Under the pieces are notes generated by a model that saw only the letters and a list, made by a program, of their open reading frames with translations, did no database searches and was not told the DNA's origin. Position numbers and translations under genes: made by a program. A DNA stretch of 42,061 nt, taken from assembly GCA_029218825.1 (NCBI GenBank), contig JAQXSC010000038.1, positions 1 to 42,061 on the forward strand, given 5' to 3'. Below are positions 1-6,256 of this stretch, one piece after another (the stretch's first letter is position 1; each line of letters starts with the position of its first letter). The DNA is from Oscillospiraceae bacterium. GTDB lineage: Bacteria; Bacillota; Clostridia; Oscillospirales; Acutalibacteraceae.

Positions 1-667
1 CGATAGTAGCGTCAGCCATAGCACCTGCAATTAATTTAACTGCACGGATAGCGTCGTCATTACCGGGAATTACATAGTCAACTTCATCAGGGTCACAGTT
101 AGTATCAACAATAGCAACCACAGGAATACCGAGTTTTTTAGCCTCTGCTACTGCGATCTTCTCTTTGCGAGGGTCAACAATAAACATAGCGCCCGGCATT
201 TCAGGCATATCTTTGATACCGCCCATAAATTTCTCGAGTTTCTCGATTTCAAGATTTAACTTGATAACCTCTTTCTTTGGAAGAAGGTCGAATGTACCGT
301 CCTCCTGCATCTGGCGAAGTTGTTTTAGACGAGCAATTCTCTTGCGAATTGTTGTAAAGTTTGTCAACATACCGCCAAGCCATCTTGCGTTTACATAGTA
401 AGCGCCTGCACGCTCAGCCTCTTCCTTAACGGAATCCTGAGCCTGTTTCTTTGTACCAACGAAAAGAACGTTTTTGCCTTCCATTGATACTTCCTTAACA
501 AAGTTGTAAGCCTCGTCTAATTTTTTTACAGTTTTCTGTAAGTCGATAATATAAATACCGTTACGCTCTGTAAAAATGTACTCAGCCATCTTTGGGTTCC
601 ATCTTCTTGTCTGGTGACCGAAATGCACACCTGCTTCAAGAAGTTGTTTCATGGATACTACTGCCAT
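1..667 (-). CDS. rpsB: 30S ribosomal protein S2 (3' end beyond window)
   Basis: Translation of the minus strand from the ATG at 667 gives [20 protein letters not shown], the start of ribosomal protein S2, followed by the family hallmarks [35 protein letters not shown] and [20 protein letters not shown]2 binds the 30S platform together with S1 and is needed for translation initiation. About 222 codons are present and the reading frame runs off the left edge, so the C-terminus is missing. The start is set by AGGAGG a few bases upstream. A structured leader and an extended -10 promoter lie immediately upstream. tsf usually follows rpsB but would lie outside the window. Confidence 0.98.
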   Translation of the reverse strand, partial: MAVVSMKQLLEAGVHFGHQTRRWNPKMAEYIFTERNGIYIIDLQKTVKKLDEAYNFVKEVSMEGKNVLFVGTKKQAQDSVKEEAERAGAYYVNARWLGGMLTNFTTIRKRIARLKQLRQMQEDGTFDLLPKKEVIKLNLEIEKLEKFMGGIKDMPEMPGAMFIVDPRKEKIAVAEAKKLGIPVVAIVDTNCDPDEVDYVIPGNDDAIRAVKLIAGAMADATI

Positions 668-779
668 AATTATTTCCTCCTTAGGTTAAAACCTCCGCTG
701 TGCCTTGAATTTTATCAGCCAAATCACAGGTTGTATCCCACCTGTGCACCTTGCTGACAAGCATCAGCGTGCGAAATGC
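668..779 (-). promoter_or_regulatory. rpsB 5' leader, structured; possible S2 autoregulatory element
   Basis: The untranslated leader (about 112 nt from the predicted start site) contains a perfect 7-bp hairpin, CACAGGT (746-740) with ACCTGTG (731-725). A TCAGC element (757-753) can pair either with GCTGA just upstream (768-764) or with GCTGA downstream (719-715). The two pairings exclude each other. A short AGGTT-TT-AACCT hairpin sits just before the Shine-Dalgarno sequence. Ribosomal protein leaders of this kind often bind the encoded protein. That role is inference here. Confidence 0.55.
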
Positions 780-785
780 CTTAAT

Positions 786-813
786 ATTATAACATAAAAA
801 TAAAAAAAATCAA
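786..813 (-). promoter_or_regulatory. Sigma-A promoter of rpsB, extended -10
   Basis: On the minus strand TTGATT (813-808), a 16-bp spacer and TATAAT (791-786) with an upstream TG (794-793) make an extended -10 promoter. The -35 hexamer is embedded in the 3' arm of the terminator hairpin of the preceding cell wall hydrolase gene. Confidence 0.75.
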
Positions 814-837
814 GTACTTATTGCTAAATACTTGATT
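801..837 (-). terminator. Intrinsic terminator of the cell wall hydrolase gene
   Basis: Minus-strand RNA folds AATCAAGTA (837-829) against TACTTGATT (816-808), extended inward by four pairs with one wobble to a GCAA tetraloop, and is followed by a run of eight U (809-802). The placement, immediately after the stop at 845, fits the end of that transcript. Confidence 0.85.
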
Positions 838-844
838 AATTCTA

Positions 845-1663
845 TTACCATTTATCAAAAAATCTTACGTTTTCACAGGATGTAATGAAATTCTGACTTT
901 CGTGCCAAGGATTGTTCACCATATCGGAAGCGTAAAAATATAAAATTCTGTGGTTTACTGCATATCCGTCATTGTCAAAAATCTGTGCAACGGCATTTTT
1001 AACTTTGCTGTTAGGCTTTTTAGCAAGTGAGGCTGAATACTGATATTCAGCAATAATTGCATCTACGGAGTTGGTATTTGAGAATACCATCGCATCTCTG
1101 ATTGCCTGTGCAACAAGCAGACAGCCCTGATAACTCATTGAACCGCCCTCGCCCATTACCAATCTTTCGAGTTTCTCTCTTTGGTCAGGTGTTAAGTCAA
1201 CGTGACCCGGAGTGTAGTTTGTGTTACTGACAGGCTTTGTTTCAACTACTGTAGGTGTTGTAGCCTTTGTAGGAGCCTGTGTAGGTTGAGTAGCCTCAGT
1301 TGTAGGTTGTGTTGCTACTGTATTAACCTGTTTTTCTGTTTTAACAGTTTTTTCGGCACCGTTAGATTTCTTAACAGCCTTGGACTTTTTATCCTCGGTT
1401 TTTTTATCTGCAACTTTTTTCTCTTTTTCAATTTTGCAGGATTCAACAATAACATCTGAATAAGTCTGTGTATTGCCGATGCTGATTACAGCATTCTTTG
1501 CAAAAGCAAGAGCCTCAACGTCCTGAATAGATGTTGTTCCGGGAATTGCTATTGCTGAAATAACAATAACAGAACCGATGATCACTGAACTTACTTTGGC
1601 AAGTTTAAAGTTGCTTTTTTTCTTTTCACAATGCCTATAATGATTATTTTTTGAACTTCTCAA
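845..1663 (-). CDS. Secreted or anchored cell wall hydrolase, SleB/Hydrolase_2 type
   Basis: The 272-residue protein has a basic N-terminus, one hydrophobic segment at about 22-45 (signal peptide or anchor), a long Lys/Glu then Thr/Pro/Gln-rich linker at about 75-150, and a C-terminal domain (about 160-272) resembling the SleB catalytic domain. The likely catalytic Glu172 is in VMGEGG, with YQGCLLVAQAIRDAM after it. SleB-like enzymes are lytic transglycosylases of spore cortex or vegetative wall. The low-complexity linker, common in Clostridia, suggests a wall-associated autolysin rather than SleB itself. The start is a TTG eight bases after AGGAGG. An ATG just before it opens only a two-codon frame. 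A sigma-A promoter and a terminator frame the gene as a single transcript. The exact substrate is not visible. Confidence 0.85.
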   Translation of the reverse strand: MRSSKNNHYRHCEKKKSNFKLAKVSSVIIGSVIVISAIAIPGTTSIQDVEALAFAKNAVISIGNTQTYSDVIVESCKIEKEKKVADKKTEDKKSKAVKKSNGAEKTVKTEKQVNTVATQPTTEATQPTQAPTKATTPTVVETKPVSNTNYTPGHVDLTPDQREKLERLVMGEGGSMSYQGCLLVAQAIRDAMVFSNTNSVDAIIAEYQYSASLAKKPNSKVKNAVAQIFDNDGYAVNHRILYFYASDMVNNPWHESQNFITSCENVRFFDKW

Positions 1664-1745
1664 AACATTTTCCTCCTATTGAGTCAGTGATAACTCACTT
1701 ATCTTTAGTCGTTATAATTTTGGCGTTCACACAATTTCGAGTTGT

Positions 1746-1773
1746 ATTTTAACACCTATTTCAAAAAAATCAA
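1746..1773 (-). promoter_or_regulatory. Sigma-A promoter of the cell wall hydrolase gene
   Basis: TTGATT (1773-1768), 16 bp, and TAAAAT (1751-1746) preceded by TG at the extended -10 position. This leaves a leader of roughly 75 nt before the TTG start. The rest of the 250-bp gap (1664-1913) is very AT-rich. I see no other gene in it. Confidence 0.6.
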
Positions 1774-1794
1774 GTTTGCACCCCCAAAAATAAG

Positions 1795-1811
1795 GTTACA
1801 AACGTTACAAA
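1795..1811 (-). repeat. Tandem 8-bp direct repeat upstream of the hydrolase promoter
   Basis: GTTACAAA occurs at 1795-1802 and again at 1804-1811. Read on the minus strand this is TGTAAC-GTT-TGTAAC. It lies 22 bp upstream of the -35 hexamer, where an activator would bind. The half-site resembles the WalR box (TGTWAH-N5-TGTWAH), but the spacer is 3, not 5. Regulator identity is unproven. Confidence 0.4.
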
Positions 1812-1913
1812 TCGTAATTCTTTTTCTAATCAAGAATTATAAATACAGCATTTTGCACAAATTTACATATTGGTATTTATGTATTTTGACATACGTAGAA
1901 AAATATCAAAAAA

Positions 1914-2204
1914 TCAAAAATTTTTGAAAAAACTGCGTTTTTTCCTTGGTTTTCGCTGAAATTCCTCACTAAAATTTACCAGAATTGTATCCTCTCCGAT
2001 TAACTCTATTTTCTGCCAAGGAATTATACAATCGTTTCTGCCGCCGAATAATCCCAGAAATTTCATTCTGCCGTATATAACTAATGAACGTACACAGGCG
2101 TTTGTTGTATCAACCTCAAGGTCATCAACAAAACCTATTCTGCATCCGTTATTTCTGTTTATAACCTCTTTATGACGAAGTTCCGCTAACCTGCAACCAC
2201 TCAT
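1914..2204 (-). CDS. ylmC: PRC-barrel protein of the YlmC/YmxH sporulation family
   Basis: The 96-residue protein starts MSGCRLAELRHKEVINRNNG and keeps the family pattern: a CRLxxLRxKEVIN opening, a GxRIGFVDDLEVD strand, and a GRNDCIIPWQKIELIGEDTI tail. YlmC/YmxH proteins are small PRC-barrel proteins of spore-formers, linked to sporulation by genome distribution, with no known biochemical activity. I chose the ATG at 2204 because GGAGG lies five bases upstream. A TTG at 2216 would include the ribosome binding site in the coding sequence. The gene diverges from degV. The end of the gene contains the palindrome TCAAAAATTTTTGA (1914-1927), a weak candidate for termination. Confidence 0.85.
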   Translation of the reverse strand: MSGCRLAELRHKEVINRNNGCRIGFVDDLEVDTTNACVRSLVIYGRMKFLGLFGGRNDCIIPWQKIELIGEDTILVNFSEEFQRKPRKKRSFFKNF

Positions 2205-2219
2205 ATTATCCTCCAATAA

Positions 2220-2248
2220 TTGACAATTAACTTTGATTTATATATAAT
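2220..2248 (+). promoter_or_regulatory. Perfect-consensus sigma-A promoter of degV
   Basis: TTGACA (2220-2225), exactly 17 bp, then TATAAT (2243-2248). Both hexamers match the housekeeping consensus at every position. The start codon of degV follows 42 bp later with AAGGAG in front. Confidence 0.9.
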
Positions 2249-2290
2249 GTTTATGTTACAAATATATTAATTATTACAAGGAGCATTCAT

Positions 2291-3178
2291 ATGACAACTT
2301 ACGGAAATTATGTGCTTTTAACTGATTCAAACTGCGATTTGCCAAATGATTTTGCTGTGGAATGCGGCTTTGATATTATTCCAATGGAATTCATTATGGA
2401 GGATAAAAGTTATTTTCATTATCTTGACGCAAGAGAAATGAGCCTTGAGGACTTTTACTCAAAACTAAAATCCGGAATAATGTCACAGACGGTTCAGGTA
2501 AACTCAACAAGATTTGTTGAAACATTTGAGCCATATTTAAAGGATAACAAAGATATTCTGTATATTGCTTTTACTTCAGGAATGAGCGGCACTTACGAAA
2601 GAGCCGTTACCGCTTCACAGGAACTTATGGAAAAGTATCCTGACAGGAAAGTTATTGTTGTAGATTCTCTGTGCGCAAGTGTTGGACAGGGTATTTTAAT
2701 GTATTATGTTGGCAATATGTATAAGAATGAAATGCCTACTTTAGAGGAACTGACCGAATATGCAGAGAAAATTAAGTTAAACTGCTGTCACTGGTTTGTA
2801 GTTGACGATATCGACCAACTTAAAAGAGGCGGTAGAATTTCATCTGTCACCGCAACATTTGCAAAGGCTTTACAGATTAAGCCTGTAATCAGCGTTGATA
2901 ACGAAGGTAAATTAGTAAATGTAGGTAAAGTCAGAGGTGCTGCCAATGTTTATGACGCTCTGATTAAGAAAATGAAAAGAGATGCTGACGACTATAAAAA
3001 TCAGGTAATTCTAATCGGTCACGCTGATAACATTGAGGGCGCAAAGGAATTAGCAAAAAGGGTTAAACCTTTAGTTAAGGACACTATGATTTGCGATATC
3101 GGCCCTGTTATCGGTACTCACGTTGGCTCCGGTATGTTGGCTATCCTGTTTATGGGAACAAGAGATTTAAGTATGTAA
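2291..3178 (+). CDS. DegV family fatty-acid-binding protein
   Basis: A 295-residue DegV (EDD fold) protein. Near the N-terminus LLTDSNCDLP matches the family's DS-x-x-D-L-P signature. AFTSGMSGTYERA forms the lipid carboxylate/phosphate-binding loop, and RGGRISSVTA is the third conserved block. DegV/FakB proteins bind fatty acids, and FakB members present them to the kinase FakA for phosphorylation. No fakA is in the window, so this could be a FakB or a less specialised DegV. The AAGGAG ribosome binding site and a perfect-consensus promoter point to strong constitutive expression. The gene is monocistronic, closed by its own terminator. Confidence 0.92.
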   Translation: MTTYGNYVLLTDSNCDLPNDFAVECGFDIIPMEFIMEDKSYFHYLDAREMSLEDFYSKLKSGIMSQTVQVNSTRFVETFEPYLKDNKDILYIAFTSGMSGTYERAVTASQELMEKYPDRKVIVVDSLCASVGQGILMYYVGNMYKNEMPTLEELTEYAEKIKLNCCHWFVVDDIDQLKRGGRISSVTATFAKALQIKPVISVDNEGKLVNVGKVRGAANVYDALIKKMKRDADDYKNQVILIGHADNIEGAKELAKRVKPLVKDTMICDIGPVIGTHVGSGMLAILFMGTRDLSM

Positions 3179-3197
3179 TCAATACAAACTGCACTTT

Positions 3198-3228
3198 AAG
3201 GCACTCAAAAACGAGTGCCTTATTTTTA
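3198..3228 (+). terminator. Intrinsic terminator of degV
   Basis: AAGGCACTC (3198-3206) pairs with GAGTGCCTT (3213-3221) around a 6-base loop, followed by ATTTTTAT. It has no T tract in the other direction, so it serves only degV. Confidence 0.9.
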
Positions 3229-3237
3229 TGTGAAATT

Positions 3238-3498
3238 TTAGGCATAGGTATTTACAGGTATTTTACTTATTGAGGGAATTGCAGTTACAGACCCATTAAA
3301 GCGAAGTTTTATATCACTTATAAAGCCGCTTAACTTTTCATAAAGAGGCTCTGTTACTAAAATAACGGAATAATTGCTCTTTACTGCAAAGTTTATAATT
3401 TGTCGTCCGTTGCTTTCATCAGCGGTATAAACATCTGCTCCGATAATCTCATAGGCAAAAAGACTTTCTCTGTCGCCTATTGCGGCAATTTTGTTCAT
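3238..3498 (-). CDS. V-type ATPase subunit F-like protein, C-terminally short
   Basis: The 86-residue product begins MNKIAAIGDRESLFAYEIIGADVYTA in the way V/A-type ATPase subunit F does (KIAxIGDxxSxxxFxxxGxDV), continues with YSVILVTEPLYEKL (family: GIIFITE) and ends after PSISKIPVNTYA. Normal subunit F is about 100-110 residues and has a C-terminal helix that enters the central rotor; here that helix is missing. It is the last gene of a four-gene minus-strand set. AAAGGA lies inside the end of the preceding gene. No subunits A, B, C, D, I or K are present, so its job here is unclear: a remnant, or part of a split operon whose catalytic genes lie elsewhere. Confidence 0.75.
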   Translation of the reverse strand: MNKIAAIGDRESLFAYEIIGADVYTADESNGRQIINFAVKSNYSVILVTEPLYEKLSGFISDIKLRFNGSVTAIPSISKIPVNTYA

Positions 3499-3504
3499 CT
3501 TTTA

Positions 3505-3858
3505 TCATTCCTTTGAAATAAATAGAATTTCGTATATTTTATCAAATAACTGCTGTCGCTTTGTGTCAGAAAAAGTTTCCCCTAAATATTTATTATCTAT
3601 ATTACTGCAATTTTCAATATATCTGTTGAGTATATGTTCCGCAATAATTCGCTTTTCTTCCTTATCTCTATAGATTTTTAGTTCTGTCAGGCGGTTGTTT
3701 AGTTTTTCTCTTTCTGCAAATTCTATGGTATGAACTTTTTTCCAAGCATCTTCTATAATTTTCTTACATTCATTTTTGGCATTATTGTGTATTAAATCTA
3801 TTTGTATCTTTGTTTCCTTTTCAATTCTTTTAACTGCCTGTATCTCATCTGTTTCCAT
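3505..3858 (-). CDS. Helical protein, possible short V-ATPase subunit E-like stalk protein
   Basis: The 117-residue protein is rich in Lys, Glu, Ile and Asn. It is predicted to be almost entirely alpha-helical, with a long N-terminal coiled coil and a small C-terminal part (about 75-117). This resembles the layout of V-ATPase peripheral stalk subunit E, but the protein is much shorter than the usual 190-200 residues, and I do not recognise the sequence itself. The call rests on its position between a coiled-coil protein and subunit F, the order expected in a V-ATPase operon. One base separates it from the upstream stop. It could equally be an unrelated coiled-coil protein. Confidence 0.5.
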   Translation of the reverse strand: METDEIQAVKRIEKETKIQIDLIHNNAKNECKKIIEDAWKKVHTIEFAEREKLNNRLTELKIYRDKEEKRIIAEHILNRYIENCSNIDNKYLGETFSDTKRQQLFDKIYEILFISKE

Positions 3859-3859
3859 A

Positions 3860-4162
3860 TTAATCGAATAATACTTTATCCAATGTATTTTTCAGTTCTG
3901 TTGATTTTTCTTTGGTAATGTTGTTTACCATTCTTGCTGTACTTTCGGCTGACGCCTTTGTATCCTCTAAAAATTCTATTGTCTTATTTTCCGCTTCTTC
4001 AATTTTCTTTGCTGTAAAAGCCTGTGCCTTATCGGTCATTTCATTTATATAGTCCACTGCGCTTTTCTTTGTATTGTCTATCATTTCTTTTGCCTCTCTT
4101 TTTGCTTGTTGAATTTCTTTGTTGCTTTTTTCTTTTGCTTTTTCTATTCTGCTCTTATACAT
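3860..4162 (-). CDS. Coiled-coil protein, V-ATPase subunit H/G-like
   Basis: A 100-residue, highly charged, almost uninterrupted helix with heptad-like spacing (KEAKEMIDNTKKSAVDYI, then EEAENKTIEFLEDTKASAES). Small helical proteins of this length open many bacterial and archaeal V/A-ATPase operons, where they form the peripheral stalk with subunit E. It starts two bases after the stop of a 29-residue membrane peptide and is followed after one base by the next helical gene, so the set is probably translated together. Coiled-coil composition alone makes any homology call weak. Confidence 0.5.
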   Translation of the reverse strand: MYKSRIEKAKEKSNKEIQQAKREAKEMIDNTKKSAVDYINEMTDKAQAFTAKKIEEAENKTIEFLEDTKASAESTARMVNNITKEKSTELKNTLDKVLFD

Positions 4163-4164
4163 TT

Positions 4165-4254
4165 TTATTCCCGATTGTGATAATTGAAAATAGCCATAAA
4201 AAATACACCGATAATTACCCCTATAAACACTCCGATAATTACATTTAACAACAA
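4165..4254 (-). CDS. 29-residue single-pass membrane peptide, DUF3789-like
   Basis: A TTG at 4254, six bases after GGGAG, opens MLLNVIIGVFIGVIIGVFFM, one transmembrane helix with glycines 8, 12 and 16 in a GxxxGxxxG zipper. A short polar tail ending NYHNRE and a stop at 4165 follow. Tiny Firmicute proteins of the DUF3789 family look alike (a short hydrophobic helix with GxxxG spacing, then a polar tail), but I match by appearance only. It lies directly upstream of the coiled-coil/subunit F set and probably heads that transcript. The glycine zipper suggests self-association or packing against another helix. Confidence 0.55.
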   Translation of the reverse strand: MLLNVIIGVFIGVIIGVFFMAIFNYHNRE

Positions 4255-4323
4255 TTAACTCTCCCTTTTTGTGACACGGTTTACTCCCACACTATGAGAT
4301 AATATAGCAAAAGGAGATAAACT

Positions 4324-5124
4324 TTGAAAACTATATATTTAGATGTACTTATCTTTACTAATTTGTTTGAGGATTTTATATTCCTGCTTACAACAAAGTA
4401 TATACTCAGGCTGAATATTCCATACTACAGGTTGCTTATTGGCAGTTTGTTCGGTGGGTTATCCGGATTACTTGTATTATTGCCTGAATATAATTTTTTA
4501 GTCAGCATGATTCTCAAGTTGATAATTACAGGTATAACCGTATTAATTACCTTTGGATATAAAAGTCGGAAAATATTTTTTAAAACATATTTTACGCTGT
4601 TTTTACTGTCTTTTTTGGTAACAGGCGGTTTGATATTTTTTTATTTGGCTGTACGTCCAAAGGGAATAGAAATAATAAACGATACTGTTTATTTCAATAT
4701 ATCCCCTGCTCTATTGATTATTCTTACCCTAATTATATATTTTATTCTGTTGATTTATCGAAAGTTGTTCAGTAATCATACGAAGTCGTCACAAATTCAT
4801 AAGGTTAAAATAAACTACAACAATAAAACTTCCGAGTTTGATTGCAAAGTTGACAGCGGTTGTAATCTAAAAGAACCTTTTTCTAACTGCTATGTAATTA
4901 TTGCGGAAAGGCAATTAATATCGCCTGTATTAGAGGATGAAATGAAATTTCGTGTTATTCCCTTTGACAGTTTAGGTGGAAGCGGAATAATATACGGATT
5001 CTGTCCTGATAAAATATATATCGACAACAAAGAACTAAAAGAGCAGGTATATATCGGCATCTGCGATAATGTACTGAAATCCCAAGTCAAGGGATTAATT
5101 CCGGAAAATTTAATTAGAGGATGA
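4324..5124 (+). CDS. spoIIGA: Sporulation sigma-E processing peptidase SpoIIGA
   Basis: The 266-residue protein has an N-terminal membrane half of about five helices (to about 148) and a soluble C-terminal aspartic-protease-like domain. The catalytic motif is DSG at 177-179. SpoIIGA sits in the mother-cell side of the sporulation septum and, when triggered by SpoIIR, removes the pro-sequence of sigma-E, encoded four bases downstream. The residue after DSG is Cys180, where the family usually has Asn. The start is a TTG seven bases after AAGGAG. The protein is slightly short for the family (about 290-310). Upstream, GTGACA (4271-4276) and GATAAT (4298-4303) are 21 bp apart. That recalls the long spacer of the Spo0A-activated spoIIG promoter, but no convincing 0A box is present. 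Confidence 0.93.
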   Translation: MKTIYLDVLIFTNLFEDFIFLLTTKYILRLNIPYYRLLIGSLFGGLSGLLVLLPEYNFLVSMILKLIITGITVLITFGYKSRKIFFKTYFTLFLLSFLVTGGLIFFYLAVRPKGIEIINDTVYFNISPALLIILTLIIYFILLIYRKLFSNHTKSSQIHKVKINYNNKTSEFDCKVDSGCNLKEPFSNCYVIIAERQLISPVLEDEMKFRVIPFDSLGGSGIIYGFCPDKIYIDNKELKEQVYIGICDNVLKSQVKGLIPENLIRG

Positions 5125-5128
5125 TATT

Positions 5129-5830
5129 ATGACATTAGAACTAATCAAACAAAAGATACTTCGTTTATTTATAAATGACAGCGAGGTTTTTTACATAAAC
5201 GGCAGCGAAACTTTACCGCCGCCCTTAACAAAAGAGGAAGAACAAAATGTAATTATCCAAATAAAAAACGGCAACGAAAAATGCAAAGAGGAATTAATTG
5301 TTCACAACCTCAGATTAGTGGTATATATCGCCAAAAAGTTTGAAACAGCAGGTGCGAATATTGAGGATTTGATTTCAATAGGAACTATCGGCTTGATTAA
5401 GGCTGTAAATACCTTTAACCCTGACAAAAACATTAAGTTGGCTACATATGCCTCAAGGTGTATTGAAAATGAAATACTGATGTTTTTGCGAAAAAGCAGT
5501 CAGTTGAAAAATGAAGTATCAATAGACGAACCACTTAATACCGATTGGGACGGCAACGAACTTTTGTTATGTGATGTTTTAGGCTCTGATTCGGATATAA
5601 TCAACAGAGATATTGAAAATGAACTTGAATGTAATTTGCTGCTTGACGCAGTTTCAAATTTAAATCCACGAGAGTGTCTTATTATGGAACTACGATTCGG
5701 ACTTAACGGACGAAAGGATCACACTCAAAAAGAAGTGGCGGATTATTTAGGTATTTCTCAATCTTATATTTCCAGATTAGAAAAAAAGATAATAAAAAGA
5801 TTAAAAAGAGAATTAGAAAAAATTGTATAA
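5129..5830 (+). CDS. sigE: RNA polymerase sporulation sigma factor sigma-E (pro-form)
   Basis: A 233-residue sigma-70 family factor. Residues 1-20 are a short pro-sequence, followed by [18 protein letters not shown], the block that surrounds the processing site in pro-sigma-E. Region 2 is recognisable in [16 protein letters not shown] and [15 protein letters not shown], and region 4 in [19 protein letters not shown]. Sigma-E directs early mother-cell transcription after cleavage by SpoIIGA, whose gene precedes it. In many Clostridia and in Bacillus sigG follows sigE. Here the transcript stops at a terminator and a convergent lipoprotein gene follows, so sigG is elsewhere or absent. Confidence 0.96.
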   Translation: MTLELIKQKILRLFINDSEVFYINGSETLPPPLTKEEEQNVIIQIKNGNEKCKEELIVHNLRLVVYIAKKFETAGANIEDLISIGTIGLIKAVNTFNPDKNIKLATYASRCIENEILMFLRKSSQLKNEVSIDEPLNTDWDGNELLLCDVLGSDSDIINRDIENELECNLLLDAVSNLNPRECLIMELRFGLNGRKDHTQKEVADYLGISQSYISRLEKKIIKRLKRELEKIV

Positions 5831-5833
5831 AAT

Positions 5834-5863
5834 AGCGGCAAGTCTTTCCTTGCCGCTTGTTTT
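5834..5863. terminator. Bidirectional terminator between sigE and the lipoprotein gene
   Basis: AGCGGCAAG (5834-5842) pairs with CTTGCCGCT (5849-5857) over a 6-base loop. TTGTTTTA follows on the plus strand, and the minus strand reads ATTTTATAC after the stem, so both converging transcripts can end here. Confidence 0.85.
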
Positions 5864-6173
5864 ATACTATTGGAGTGTCAGTTGAATTTGTTGTATTATT
5901 GTTGCTGTCATTGGTATTTGATATTGCTGTACGGGTTTTGTTGTTTTCGGAAGAAGATGACTTTGTAGAAGCATTTGTGCTGCTTTCGGTTTCATTTTCA
6001 TCGCCGATTATACCATTACTGTCCGATACGTTGCCGTTATTACTGTCATCAGTTGGATTTAAAATATCAGACACCATTGTTTCCTCTGCCTCTACAATAT
6101 CGTTACCGTTACAACCGGTAAAGGCAAACAGAGTTACCATAGATAAACATAAAATGACTAAAACTTTTTTCAT
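5862..6173 (-). CDS. Small Ser/Thr/Asn-rich lipoprotein of unknown function
   Basis: From the ATG at 6173 (AGGTG six bases upstream) the 103-residue product carries a lipoprotein signal peptide: MKK, a hydrophobic core and the lipobox FTGC with Cys21 as the lipidated residue. The rest is a low-complexity, disordered stretch rich in Ser, Asn, Thr, Asp and Glu, with no recognisable domain. It is probably tethered to the outer face of the membrane. It lies after the MORN-repeat gene, separated by a terminator, and convergent with sigE. No function can be assigned. Confidence 0.7.
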   Translation of the reverse strand: MKKVLVILCLSMVTLFAFTGCNGNDIVEAEETMVSDILNPTDDSNNGNVSDSNGIIGDENETESSTNASTKSSSSENNKTRTAISNTNDSNNNTTNSTDTPIV

Positions 6174-6188
6174 ATAAATCACCTTTTA

Positions 6189-6221
6189 TAAAAAAATTAC
6201 CGCCCCATAAGGAACGGTAAT
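6189..6221 (-). terminator. Intrinsic terminator of the MORN-repeat gene
   Basis: Minus-strand RNA pairs ATTACCG (6221-6215) with CGGTAAT (6202-6196), extended inward by four pairs (two G-U) to a TTAT loop. A run of seven U follows. The lipoprotein gene begins just beyond. Confidence 0.85.
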
Positions 6222-6256
6222 ATTATTAGTCATTATTTACTTAAATATTCCAAAAT

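Noticed and set aside
2205-2219. Sigma-E-like -10 for ylmC in the divergent region
   Set aside because: CATAAACAT on the minus strand resembles the consensus only loosely and no -35 fits.
3505-4162. Naming the two helical genes as firm V-ATPase subunits E and H
   Set aside because: Both are mostly coiled coil and much of the similarity could be compositional; only subunit F is recognisable by motif.
4269-4303. A Spo0A-type long-spacer promoter for spoIIGA
   Set aside because: GTGACA and GATAAT are 21 bp apart, near the 22 bp of B. subtilis spoIIG, but transcription would begin next to the ribosome binding site and no good 0A box is visible.
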